The position numbers were made by a program, and so were the translations under genes. Of a stretch of DNA of 28,681 nt, positions 16,757-24,502 are shown in pieces. The notes under the pieces were generated by a model. The model was not told where the DNA came from. It did not search any database and was given only the letters and a program-made list of their open reading frames with translations. Positions within the stretch are counted from its first letter, which is position 1. The number at the start of each line of letters is the position of its first letter. This DNA comes from a virus, in the IMG/VR virus record IMGVR_UViG_3300032116_001024, positions 1 to 28,681 of that record. One strand, written 5' to 3'.

Positions 16757-18001
16757 ATGTCAAATTATATAGTCAAACAATCAGGTCTTGCACATAATCT
16801 TGGAGCGCCTGTCGGATTGCCTCCTTTTATTCCCGATTCAGTTCAATTTACTAGAGTTGTTGGTGGTCAATCACTACCTCCTCCAGAAGTTCCTGGTCAA
16901 AATCTTCCCCGAGCAGTAAATTATTTAGCAGATTACGGCGGTTGCGCTTTTTATCGTTGCATGGCACCCAACAATATGTTGAATCTTTATCAAAAAGCTA
17001 TCATTATGGAGTCTACTACCATGGTTTTAGATCCTAGATATTATCAACACATTAAAGCAGTTAAGATTCAACGTCAAGCTACTCCGGTTCAATTACAATT
17101 TGTTAAGTTTCTTAAAGAACTCTCAAAACAAAATGATTTTAAACTCATTTATGAAATTGATGATATTGTTTTTAGAGAAGATATTCCAGACTATAATCGA
17201 AATAAAGATGCTTTTACTTCAGACGAAATCCGAAGCTCTATTTTAGAAATTATGAATCTTTGTGATGAAGTTACAGTGACCTGTGATTTTATGAGAGATT
17301 ACTTTATTGACAAGACAGGTAATAAAGCTACTACTGTTATTCCTAATTATTTACAAAAATGGTGGTTTGATCGCTATTATAATTTGGGTAACCTTTTAAA
17401 ATCCTACGAAAAAAATAAAAAGAAACCAAAAATTTCTATTTTTGCTTCAGGTACTCACGTAGACGTGACTAATAGAACCAATCAACAAGATGATTTTGCT
17501 AATATTATCCAAGCTGTTATTAAAACACGTACTATGTTTAAATGGCAATTTTATGGGTGTTTCCCACTCCCATTAAAACCGTTTATTGATAAGGGAGAAA
17601 TTGCATACTATCCTTGGGTCCCTCTTCCAGAATTTCCTGAAGCTATGGCAAATTCAGATAGTCAATTAACATTTGCTTGCCTTCAAGATAATAATTTTAA
17701 CAGAGCAAAAAGTAATATTAAATTAATTGAAGCAGGTGCTTTGGGATTACCCGCTGTATGTCCTGATATGGTAACCTATAAAGATGCGTTCTTAAAATAT
17801 AAGACAGGAGATGAATTTATCGATCAAATCAAATATGCTTTGAAAGATCAAAGTCGATATGCAGATCTTTGTAAAAAGTCTCGAGCATTTGCAGACAACT
17901 TCTGGCTAGAAGATGAAAAGAATTTAGGTAAACATTACGAAGCCTATTTTACCCCTTTCGGTTCTCCAGAAAGAAAATATCTCAAGGAATGTAACCCTTA
18001 A
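16757..18001 (+). CDS. GT-B glycosyltransferase (family 4-like)
   Basis: This 414-residue protein has a GT-B layout. An N-terminal part has YGGCAFYRCMAP (60-71) and YEIDDIVF (132-139), the latter a common GT4 motif. A C-terminal part has NIKLIEAGALGLPAVC (about 321-336), where the E-x(7) loop binds the donor nucleotide. A Pro-rich N-terminal leader (about 18-52) is odd. It lies between gene 46 and DNA polymerase, outside the main island, and may be an older fixed gene of this phage group. It could glycosylate a virion protein, DNA or a surface glycan; nothing in the sequence decides. Confidence 0.78.
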   Translation: MSNYIVKQSGLAHNLGAPVGLPPFIPDSVQFTRVVGGQSLPPPEVPGQNLPRAVNYLADYGGCAFYRCMAPNNMLNLYQKAIIMESTTMVLDPRYYQHIKAVKIQRQATPVQLQFVKFLKELSKQNDFKLIYEIDDIVFREDIPDYNRNKDAFTSDEIRSSILEIMNLCDEVTVTCDFMRDYFIDKTGNKATTVIPNYLQKWWFDRYYNLGNLLKSYEKNKKKPKISIFASGTHVDVTNRTNQQDDFANIIQAVIKTRTMFKWQFYGCFPLPLKPFIDKGEIAYYPWVPLPEFPEAMANSDSQLTFACLQDNNFNRAKSNIKLIEAGALGLPAVCPDMVTYKDAFLKYKTGDEFIDQIKYALKDQSRYADLCKKSRAFADNFWLEDEKNLGKHYEAYFTPFGSPERKYLKECNP

Positions 18002-18004
18002 TAC

Positions 18005-18032
18005 TTGAGAATTGCATATATTGATGTATTAT
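18005..18032 (+). promoter_or_regulatory. candidate promoter of DNA polymerase gene
   Basis: TTGAGA (18005-18010), a 16-base spacer and TATTAT (18027-18032) end six bases before the GTG at 18039. The expected transcription start coincides with the GTG, giving a leaderless message. Confidence 0.55.
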
Positions 18033-18038
18033 TAATGT

Positions 18039-20630
18039 GTGTATAGAAACGCTTATTATTCTCCAAGAGAAGGAACTGTCTTTTTAAGAACGTGGTCAGA
18101 AGAAGGAACACGAATTGATACAGAAATTCCATTTACACCTTTTCTTTATACTGAAAAGGAAAATGCAACAGATGCTGTTTCTATTTTCAAAACACCTTTA
18201 AAAAAACATTACTTTAAAAATTCCTTTGAAAGAAATAAATTTGTTACAGAATCTACCACAAAAAGGCTTTTCGGTAATTTTCCGGTAGAACAGCAATTTC
18301 TTATTGAGACTTTTAAGGATAAAATTCACGAAAAAGATTTTAGTAAATTTCCTTTAAAAATTTATTTTCTCGATATTGAAGTCCATTGTCCTGATTTTTT
18401 CCCAGAACCTAAAGATGCAAAAGCAGCTGTTAATCTTATTACGATATACGACTCTTTAAAAGATCACACTTATACTTGGGGATTAAACGTAGATTACACA
18501 CCAAAACAAAAAAATATAACTTACTTTAAGTGTCGCTCTGAAGAAGATTTGTTTATAAGTTTTGTGGATCATTGGAAAGCAGATCCACCTGACATTGTAA
18601 GTGGATGGAATAGTGAACGATTTGATATGCCTTACATTATCAATCGAGCCACAAATATTATCGGTAGAGATTTCATTAATCAATTGTCTCCTGTAAGAAA
18701 TTTACATTTTAGAGAATTTAGAGATCGTTTCGGTCAAATGGCGGGTAAGTGGACTATTAGTGGAGTCAGCTCTCTTGACTATATGGAACTTTATAAAGTT
18801 TATAGTTTCGGTGACAGAGAATCATATTCATTAAATTATATTGCAGAGTATGAATTGAAGGAAGGTAAATTGGCTTACAATGCTACCAATTTAGCTAACC
18901 TGGCTAATGAAAATTGGGATCAATTTGTTGAGTATAATATTCAAGACGTAGATCTATTACGTAAATTAGAAAATAAATTAAATTTCTTAAAGGTAGTTCG
19001 AATGCTTTCGTATAAAGGGTGTACTAACTTCGAAGCGGCTTTGGGTAAAATAGGTATTCTTTCAGGGGCTATTGCCATTCAAGCTTATAATGAAGGTCAA
19101 ATTATTCCGACATTTAAAAATGAAAGTGACACAGAAGCGCTCGAAGGAGGGTATGTCAGAGAACCTGAAAGAGGGTTAAAGGAAAGTGTAGTTAGTTTTG
19201 ACGTCAACTCACTTTATCCTAATACTATTATTACATTAAACATTTCCCCAGAAACGAAACTTGGTAAGATTGTTACTGGTAATTGGAAAAAAGATTCTGA
19301 GGTAGAAATTAAGTTAGTTAACGGAAAGACAACTAAACTAGAAGCAGAAAAATTTAATAACTTTATTAAAGAAGAGAAAATATCTGTTTCTAAAGCAGGA
19401 GTTCTTTATACTCAAAAGTTTAAAGGAATTTTACCAACTCTTATTAATAGAGTGTATGGAGAAAGAGTAGAGTCTAAGAAAGCCATGAATAAGGCTAAAA
19501 AGGCTTTATCGAAAATAGAAAAAGAATTAAAAGAAAATAAATCATCTGAATTATTAAAACAAAGGAAAGAAACAGAGGATGAAGTCATTTATTACAATGT
19601 TCTTCAAAGCGTGTTGAAGTTAACTTTGAATTCAATTTACGGAATTATGGCTAACAAATATTCGCCGTTTGTGGACATTGATAATGCTTCTTCTATTACA
19701 TTAACTGGTCAAATGGTAGCCAAAACAGGATCTGAAATTTTACAAAAAAGAGCCAATGAAAAATATGGTGTTACCGAACCTATTGACATATACAATGACA
19801 CCGACTCCTGCTACGTCACCATTCAACCTATTTTAAATAAAGCTGATATTAAATTATCAAAAAAAAATCACGTCACCGAACAAGCTCATGAAATTGTAAA
19901 TGATCTAGAAAAATATGTTAACGAAGAAATTCTAGAATGGGCTCGACAAGAATTAAATTCTATTGATCCGCGATTTGAATTTAAAAGAGAAGCTATTGCC
20001 GATGTGGGTACTTTCTTACAAAAGAAAAGATACATTCTTCACATTTTAGATGAAGAAGGAGTCGCTTGTAATAAGTTCAAGTATGTCGGGGTGGAAGTAG
20101 CTCGATCTACAACACCTAAAAGAGTTAAAGAATTTATCAAGAAAACCATTGAGACTGCTTTCTTGACAAAAGACGTCAAGAAGACTAATGATATTTTTAG
20201 AGAAGCTTATAACGATTTCAAATCATTGGATGTTACAGAAGCAGCATTCCGAAAAGCAGTCAAAGATTATGACAAATATTCTTCTACTGCTTCTCTAAAC
20301 AAATTCGAAAAGGGAACACCGTGTCACGTTAAGGCTTCTATTGCACACAACCTTTTATTACAAGAACATAAGGTAGTCTCTAAATATGAAAGTATTCGAT
20401 CAGGGCAAAAGATCAAATATTTCTATGCAATGAAGAATCCTTACAATTTAGATGCTATTGCATTTATTAATGAATATCCTAAAGAATTTAGTAACATCAA
20501 AATTGATTATGATAAAATGTTTGAAAAGATTGTAGTACCACCCATTGAAAATGTATACGATGCTATTGGTTGGAGATTACCGCAAATGGGAAAAGAGGTT
20601 CAAACAGATTTATTTGATTTATTTTCGTAA
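18039..20630 (+). CDS. 43: family B DNA polymerase (gp43-like)
   Basis: The 863-residue enzyme (T4 gp43: 898) is the replicative polymerase with proofreading exonuclease. Exonuclease motifs are FLDIE (110-114), SGWNSERFDMPYI (188-200) and YNIQDVDLL (299-307). Polymerase motifs are A, FDVNSLYPNTI (387-397); B, KLTLNSIYG (527-535); and C, YNDTDSCY (585-592), followed by a KKRY-type segment. The C-terminal end (TDLFDLFS) is hydrophobic and acidic, like a clamp-binding peptide. The start is GTG at 18039: an in-frame TAA is two codons upstream and no ATG fits. No clamp, clamp loader or regA genes lie between 46 and 43, unlike T4. Confidence 0.96.
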   Translation: MYRNAYYSPREGTVFLRTWSEEGTRIDTEIPFTPFLYTEKENATDAVSIFKTPLKKHYFKNSFERNKFVTESTTKRLFGNFPVEQQFLIETFKDKIHEKDFSKFPLKIYFLDIEVHCPDFFPEPKDAKAAVNLITIYDSLKDHTYTWGLNVDYTPKQKNITYFKCRSEEDLFISFVDHWKADPPDIVSGWNSERFDMPYIINRATNIIGRDFINQLSPVRNLHFREFRDRFGQMAGKWTISGVSSLDYMELYKVYSFGDRESYSLNYIAEYELKEGKLAYNATNLANLANENWDQFVEYNIQDVDLLRKLENKLNFLKVVRMLSYKGCTNFEAALGKIGILSGAIAIQAYNEGQIIPTFKNESDTEALEGGYVREPERGLKESVVSFDVNSLYPNTIITLNISPETKLGKIVTGNWKKDSEVEIKLVNGKTTKLEAEKFNNFIKEEKISVSKAGVLYTQKFKGILPTLINRVYGERVESKKAMNKAKKALSKIEKELKENKSSELLKQRKETEDEVIYYNVLQSVLKLTLNSIYGIMANKYSPFVDIDNASSITLTGQMVAKTGSEILQKRANEKYGVTEPIDIYNDTDSCYVTIQPILNKADIKLSKKNHVTEQAHEIVNDLEKYVNEEILEWARQELNSIDPRFEFKREAIADVGTFLQKKRYILHILDEEGVACNKFKYVGVEVARSTTPKRVKEFIKKTIETAFLTKDVKKTNDIFREAYNDFKSLDVTEAAFRKAVKDYDKYSSTASLNKFEKGTPCHVKASIAHNLLLQEHKVVSKYESIRSGQKIKYFYAMKNPYNLDAIAFINEYPKEFSNIKIDYDKMFEKIVVPPIENVYDAIGWRLPQMGKEVQTDLFDLFS

Positions 20631-20641
20631 TAACGTATAAT
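20614..20641 (+). promoter_or_regulatory. candidate promoter of the gene at 20648
   Basis: TTGATT (20614-20619), a 16-base spacer and TATAAT (20636-20641) end six bases before the ATG at 20648. The -35 box lies inside the end of the polymerase gene. Confidence 0.55.
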
Positions 20642-20647
20642 TTCGGC

Positions 20648-21520
20648 ATGCTAGTATCACACGAAACTCCAATTCCTCTTTTAAAAGAATCTTTGGCTTA
20701 TAATTCATACGATTATGCACTAGTACATCTATTGCCTACACATTCTGAATATAGAAATTTTTATTTTGAATCTGTTCGAAAAGGCCGTCATGTATTGTTA
20801 GACAATTCATTATTTGAATTGGGTGAATCTTACGACCCAGAACAATTTGCTTATTGGGTTAAGGAATTAAAACCCACAGAGTATATTATTCCAGACGTCT
20901 TTAATGATAAGGATGGAACTATTGAAAGTTATAAAAATTTTATTTCCAAATATGATGATCTTCCCGGTAAGAAGATCGCAGTAGTTCACGGTAAAACCTA
21001 TGAAGAATTTAAAGAATGTTATGAATTTTTTGCTACTACTTACAAAGTAAATAAAATAGCCTTTAATTTCGTAGATGATTATTTTATCAATTCTTATGAA
21101 GATGAAATTTTAGTGAGTAATTTGAAGATTCCGGATTATTGGAACTCTATTCCTAATAATAATTGGAAAAAATATGCTTTAGGCCGAGCTATGTTGGTTG
21201 AACGTTTAGTAAAAGATCGTGTTATAAGGCCTTATATAAAACATCATCTCCTGGGTGCTACTCTACCAAGAGAATTTTCTTTGTATTTTGAAAACAATTT
21301 AGATCATTATATTACTAGTATTGATACTTCTAATCCCATTGTAGCGGGATTACTCAATAAACGATATGATGATGAATTTGGATTGAAAGAAAAATGGTCA
21401 ATCAAATTAGTAGATTTCATCGATGAAGATCCAAATGCGGAACAATTAAAAAATATGTTTTATAATATTTTTACATTCAAAAAGTATATTGAAAAAACAC
21501 AGAAAGGTGTTATTATTTAA
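20648..21520 (+). CDS. TIM-barrel protein, possible TGT/DpdA-like transglycosylase
   Basis: This 290-residue protein has a sequence of short strand-loop motifs that fit a TIM barrel: VLLDNSLFELGE (49-60), YIIPDVFND (79-87), KIAVVHGKTYEEF (109-121), KIAFNF (about 135-140), HLLGATLPREFSLY (about 200-213) and ITSIDTSNPIVAGL (about 222-235). The order of an Asp after the first strand, P-D, V-x-H-G, a Gly-rich loop and D-(T/S)-S resembles the tRNA-guanine transglycosylase superfamily, including phage DpdA, which swaps guanine for 7-deazaguanine in DNA. The zinc site of bacterial TGT is not seen. A GTP cyclohydrolase-like gene begins at 28555, which would fit such a pathway. The link is a hypothesis. 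Confidence 0.45.
   Translation: MLVSHETPIPLLKESLAYNSYDYALVHLLPTHSEYRNFYFESVRKGRHVLLDNSLFELGESYDPEQFAYWVKELKPTEYIIPDVFNDKDGTIESYKNFISKYDDLPGKKIAVVHGKTYEEFKECYEFFATTYKVNKIAFNFVDDYFINSYEDEILVSNLKIPDYWNSIPNNNWKKYALGRAMLVERLVKDRVIRPYIKHHLLGATLPREFSLYFENNLDHYITSIDTSNPIVAGLLNKRYDDEFGLKEKWSIKLVDFIDEDPNAEQLKNMFYNIFTFKKYIEKTQKGVII
21489..21516 (+). promoter_or_regulatory. candidate promoter of the gene at 21523
   Basis: TTGAAA (21489-21494), a 16-base spacer and TATTAT (21511-21516) end six bases before the ATG at 21523, exactly the geometry found at 18039 and 20648. Confidence 0.55.
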
Positions 21521-21522
21521 AT

Positions 21523-22080
21523 ATGAAAATTTGTATTTCAGGTGCTCATTCTACAGGCAAGACAACTTTAGTAAATGCTCTTAAAGATTCAGGAAAATTG
21601 GATAATTTTATTTTTCGTAGTAATCTCTTGAGGGGTCTTAAAGAATTGGGTATTCCTATTAATGAATTGGGTAATACTACCACTCAACTTTATGTTATGA
21701 CGAAGTTTTATGAATTTCTTCATACACCAGGTAATGCTATTTTAGATCGTTGTGCTTTAGATGGTATGGCATATACTATGTATTTTTATGATGAAATGAA
21801 TCATGAAATGCAACAGGTATTCGAAAACCTCTTTCAACAAATGGTATACAAATATGATGCTATTTGTTATGTAGTCCCAGAATTACCACTAATTGATGAT
21901 GGTGTTCGTTCAGTAAATAAAGACTTTTACGACAAAGTGGTTCATAATTTCGAAATTCTTATCGACGAATTTAGGGTACCAGTACATTACATTTCAGGTT
22001 CAGTAGAAGAAAGAACTAACCAGGTATTAGAAATCGTAAACAATCTTTCAAAAAAAGAAACAGTGCCGTTTGAACTTTAA
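21523..22080 (+). CDS. P-loop kinase-like ATPase (AAA_28/NadR-like)
   Basis: This 185-residue protein has ICISGAHSTGKTTLVNAL (3-20), a Walker A loop at the very N-terminus, and AILDRCALDGMAYTMYF (about 69-85), whose D-R is typical of the substrate-binding DR motif in nucleoside/nucleotide kinases. It fits the AAA_28 or NadR-kinase-like group common in phages, where the substrate may be a nucleoside, a nucleotide or a nicotinamide riboside. Size and single-domain architecture are normal for that group. The substrate cannot be read from the sequence. It has its own leaderless-type promoter. Confidence 0.72.
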   Translation: MKICISGAHSTGKTTLVNALKDSGKLDNFIFRSNLLRGLKELGIPINELGNTTTQLYVMTKFYEFLHTPGNAILDRCALDGMAYTMYFYDEMNHEMQQVFENLFQQMVYKYDAICYVVPELPLIDDGVRSVNKDFYDKVVHNFEILIDEFRVPVHYISGSVEERTNQVLEIVNNLSKKETVPFEL

Positions 22081-22096
22081 CAATATAAATTAAACC

Positions 22097-22474
22097 ATGG
22101 AAACAAATACAAACCTAATCGTATTCTTCGACACTGTCGGAAGAACTATTATCGGAGAAAAAAACAATGAACAAACTACAGACAAAAATCTAGTAGTTAA
22201 AAATCCAGCAGTAGTTCATATTTCTCCTAATCCAAATTCAGGCCAACTAACCCTACAAATTCTACCACTATTCTTTAGAGAATTTTTGGCAGATAAAACA
22301 GGATCCACTTCTTGGTCATATAAGAGGGATTTTATTACAGAAGCTAATGATGTAGCTTTGGATTTTAAACTTCAAGCTCAATATAAACAACTCTTTAATG
22401 GAGTACCCTCCCAACCACAGCAATCTCAGCCACAAGCTTCTCCAGATGTTGTGAAGCTGTTTGATGACGAATAA
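22097..22474 (+). CDS. small conserved-type phage protein with acidic tail
   Basis: This 125-residue protein starts with a beta-rich part (NLIVFFDTVGRTIIGEK, 6-22; QLTLQILPLFFREFL, about 50-64) and continues through a Gln/Pro-rich linker (PQQSQPQ, about 106-113) to a short acidic tip (VVKLFDDE). That layout of a compact domain, flexible linker and acidic-hydrophobic tip resembles ssDNA-binding-protein tails that recruit partner enzymes. I do not know a function. It sits just before the terminator and uvsX, so a role in replication or recombination is a reasonable guess. TATAAATT (22084-22091), one base off the T4 late box, precedes it. Confidence 0.65.
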   Translation: METNTNLIVFFDTVGRTIIGEKNNEQTTDKNLVVKNPAVVHISPNPNSGQLTLQILPLFFREFLADKTGSTSWSYKRDFITEANDVALDFKLQAQYKQLFNGVPSQPQQSQPQASPDVVKLFDDE

Positions 22475-22493
22475 GAAAAATAATAAGAATAGC

Positions 22494-22529
22494 AAAAAGG
22501 TCTTTGATTAATTTCAAAGACCTTTTTTT
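22494..22529 (+). terminator. rho-independent terminator before uvsX
   Basis: AAAAAGGTCTTTGA (22494-22507) pairs with TCAAAGACCTTTTT across a six-base loop (TTAATT), and the right arm ends in a seven-T run (22523-22529). The symmetry (A-run on the left, T-run on the right) means it could also end transcripts from the other strand. It isolates uvsX transcription from the polymerase block. Confidence 0.9.
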
Positions 22530-22534
22530 GTCGC

Positions 22535-22562
22535 TTGAAATTATTAAAAAGTAGTTTATTAT
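22535..22562 (+). promoter_or_regulatory. candidate promoter of uvsX
   Basis: TTGAAA (22535-22540), a 16-base spacer and TATTAT (22557-22562) follow directly after the terminator and lie ten bases before the uvsX ATG at 22573, giving a leader of only a few bases. Confidence 0.6.
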
Positions 22563-22572
22563 ATTCAATGAT

Positions 22573-23400
22573 ATGGCAAAAAATGAACTAGACTCACTAA
22601 AAGATATATTCAAATCAGTAGACGCTCTTAATCCAGATGCAGAGGTTTTAGAAGCTTCTACTTTATCCACTGCAGATGAATGGATTGATACAGGTTCTTA
22701 TGCACTGAACGCTATTATTAGTGGTTCTATGTATAAAGGAATCCCATCAGGTAGAATTACCGGATTTGCAGGTCCTTCTATGGCTGGTAAGACTCTTATC
22801 ATGAATAAGATTATGGCGAATGCTCAAAAGAAAGGTTACATCCCTGTTATTTGGGATTCCGAAGTAGCAGTAGATAAAAGAAGCGCAGAAAACGTTGGAA
22901 TGGACACTTCTCGTGTAAAATATTATCCGGTAGAGACAGTAGAAGATTGTAGAAATCAAATGTCTATGTTTTTAGACAATGTAATTAAAGCAAGAGAATC
23001 CAACCCTGATTTGAAATTCATTGCTACTATTGATTCTTTGGGTAATTTAGCTTCTGCTAAAGAAATTAAAGACGCTGCTTCAGGAAAAGATGCTGCAGAT
23101 GTGGGTCAGCGCGCAAAATGTTTATGTCCTGATACTTTAGTTAAAACTAAAGAAGGCATCAAAAAATTAAAAGATGTTTGTGAGGGAGAAGAGGTTCTTA
23201 CTCATTTGGGTAGATATCGTAAAATTAAAAATAAATGGAATGTTTCACATGAATCTTATTTGGTAATTAAAACTAAATCAGGTAAAGAAATTAAACTTTC
23301 TAAAGAACATCGCCTTTTAGTTAAAAGAGAAAATCAATTAGTTTACGTAGAAGCGCAAAAAATTATACAAACTGATAAATTAGTAAGTTTAGCTCTTTGA
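22573..23400 (+). CDS. uvsX: UvsX recombinase N-terminal half fused to N-intein
   Basis: The 275-residue product is the first piece of a fractured uvsX. Residues 1-182 are RecA-like: Walker A GPSMAGKT (67-74), the catalytic-region segment VIWDSEV (92-98) and IATIDSLGNL (150-159, Walker B). At VGQRAK the recombinase stops, and residues 183-275 are an N-intein starting CLCPDTLVKTKEG (block A, nucleophile Cys183), with block B-like LSKEHRLLVK (the S-x-x-H in place of T-x-x-H) and ending LVSLAL. T4 UvsX continues from RAK into T-M-K-S-L at this point; the matching CIKSM is found at 24651 in the second piece. The N-intein is basic (about +8 net). It is functional only after trans-splicing with the product of 24495-25208. 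Confidence 0.92.
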   Translation: MAKNELDSLKDIFKSVDALNPDAEVLEASTLSTADEWIDTGSYALNAIISGSMYKGIPSGRITGFAGPSMAGKTLIMNKIMANAQKKGYIPVIWDSEVAVDKRSAENVGMDTSRVKYYPVETVEDCRNQMSMFLDNVIKARESNPDLKFIATIDSLGNLASAKEIKDAASGKDAADVGQRAKCLCPDTLVKTKEGIKKLKDVCEGEEVLTHLGRYRKIKNKWNVSHESYLVIKTKSGKEIKLSKEHRLLVKRENQLVYVEAQKIIQTDKLVSLAL

Positions 23401-23424
23401 TAAATAACGAGCAAAGTCCATAAA
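23397..23424 (+). promoter_or_regulatory. candidate promoter of the homing endonuclease
   Basis: TTGATA (23397-23402), a 16-base spacer and CATAAA (23419-23424) match the window's promoter module with a weak -10 box. The same bases extend to CATAAATA (23419-23426), one base off the T4 late box. Either reading predicts a transcript starting at or near the ATG at 23432. Confidence 0.35.
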
Positions 23425-23440
23425 TAAAATTATGGACTTT
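23413..23440 (+). promoter_or_regulatory. hairpin hiding the endonuclease start codon
   Basis: AAAGTCCATAA (23413-23423) and TTATGGACTTT (23430-23440) form a perfect 11-bp stem with the loop ATAAAA. The endonuclease ATG (23432-23434) is inside the right arm. There is no T-run, so it is not a terminator. On messages read through from uvsX it would block translation, as known for T4 homing endonuclease genes. Confidence 0.75.
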
Positions 23441-24502
23441 AAACTCTTTCTAAATTTTTTAGATATTAATAATATTTTTTATAAACCTAACTTTGATCCT
23501 GTTTTAATTACCAATATTAAAGTATTTAAAAACACCGGTAAAACTGGTAAAATATTTTATATTTGGACAGCAGAAAAAAAGGGAATCGAAATCAAGTTAA
23601 ATTTATCTAAAAAAGAAACACCACTCACATTTCAAATTTTTTGTAAAGATTGTCAAAAGCAAATACAATCAGACATAAAAATATCTGAAATATTTGCTTT
23701 AAGAAATACAAATACTTTAAAGTTTACTGATAACTTTAACGTAAAATGCAAAAAGTGTGCTGCTAAATCTAATTCAATAAATGGATTAGAGAAAAGAAAA
23801 CAAACTTGTTTACAAAAATATGGCACAGAATACAATTTCAATTTGCCCAATTTTCAAGAAGAAGCACATAAAACAAAAATTGAAAGATACGGTGAAAATT
23901 ACGCGTCATTAGCAGCTCAAAAGGGTCAATTGACATATTTTTTAAGAACTGGATATACACACACAACACAAAATCCAGAAGCTGAAAAGAAACGAAAAGA
24001 AAAATATTTAAAAACAATATCACAATGGACTCCAGAAAAAATTAAAGAGATGACATCTAAAAGAATGGAATCTTATTTAAAAGAAGGATCTAAAGGAATG
24101 TTTGGCGGTGTTAAAGTAAAAACCAAAAGTATCATTTCACAAAAATTTATAAAAGAATTAAAAGAAATTACTAATTGGACCATAAAAGAAGAAGTACACA
24201 CAAACATATATCCTTATACAGTTGATTTTTTGGTGGGAGAAAAAGTAATAATAGAATTTTATGGGGATTTTTGGCATGCAAATCCTGAAATTTATGATGC
24301 AGATGATGTTTTAAATAGACTTGGTAATCAAATTAAAACAGCTAAAGAAATTTGGGAACGTGATGAAAAAAGATTACAATACATAGTAGAAAAAACCCAA
24401 TTACCTGTTATTATAGTATGGGAAAGAGATTATAAGAAAAATCCTTTATTAACCGTTCAAAATTTAAAAACAAAAATAGAAGAAATAATTTTACATGAAT
24501 AA
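23432..24502 (+). CDS. free-standing Vsr/EDxHD-type homing endonuclease
   Basis: The 356-residue protein lies between the two uvsX pieces in the same direction. Its N-terminal part has two CxxC pairs (C71/C74 and C106/C109), likely one zinc-binding module. Then come KYG-type DNA-binding repeats (TCLQKYGTEYNF, 125-136; KIERYGENYAS, 149-159). The C-terminal domain contains YTVDFLVGEKVIIEFYGDFWH (262-282, the D265, E275, D279 and H282 landmarks), then W-E-R-D (about 330-333). This is the Vsr-like fold seen in EDxHD homing endonucleases such as I-Bth0305I and in enzymes associated with split-intein 'fractured genes'. It probably cuts intein-less uvsX alleles so that the cassette is copied in. The only suitable start is ATG 23432; its stop overlaps the next start as ATGAATAA. 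Confidence 0.88.
   Translation: MDFKLFLNFLDINNIFYKPNFDPVLITNIKVFKNTGKTGKIFYIWTAEKKGIEIKLNLSKKETPLTFQIFCKDCQKQIQSDIKISEIFALRNTNTLKFTDNFNVKCKKCAAKSNSINGLEKRKQTCLQKYGTEYNFNLPNFQEEAHKTKIERYGENYASLAAQKGQLTYFLRTGYTHTTQNPEAEKKRKEKYLKTISQWTPEKIKEMTSKRMESYLKEGSKGMFGGVKVKTKSIISQKFIKELKEITNWTIKEEVHTNIYPYTVDFLVGEKVIIEFYGDFWHANPEIYDADDVLNRLGNQIKTAKEIWERDEKRLQYIVEKTQLPVIIVWERDYKKNPLLTVQNLKTKIEEIILHE

Noticed and set aside
23413-23440. The hairpin before the endonuclease as a rho-independent terminator
   Set aside because: The stem is AT-rich and followed by AAACTC, not a T-run.
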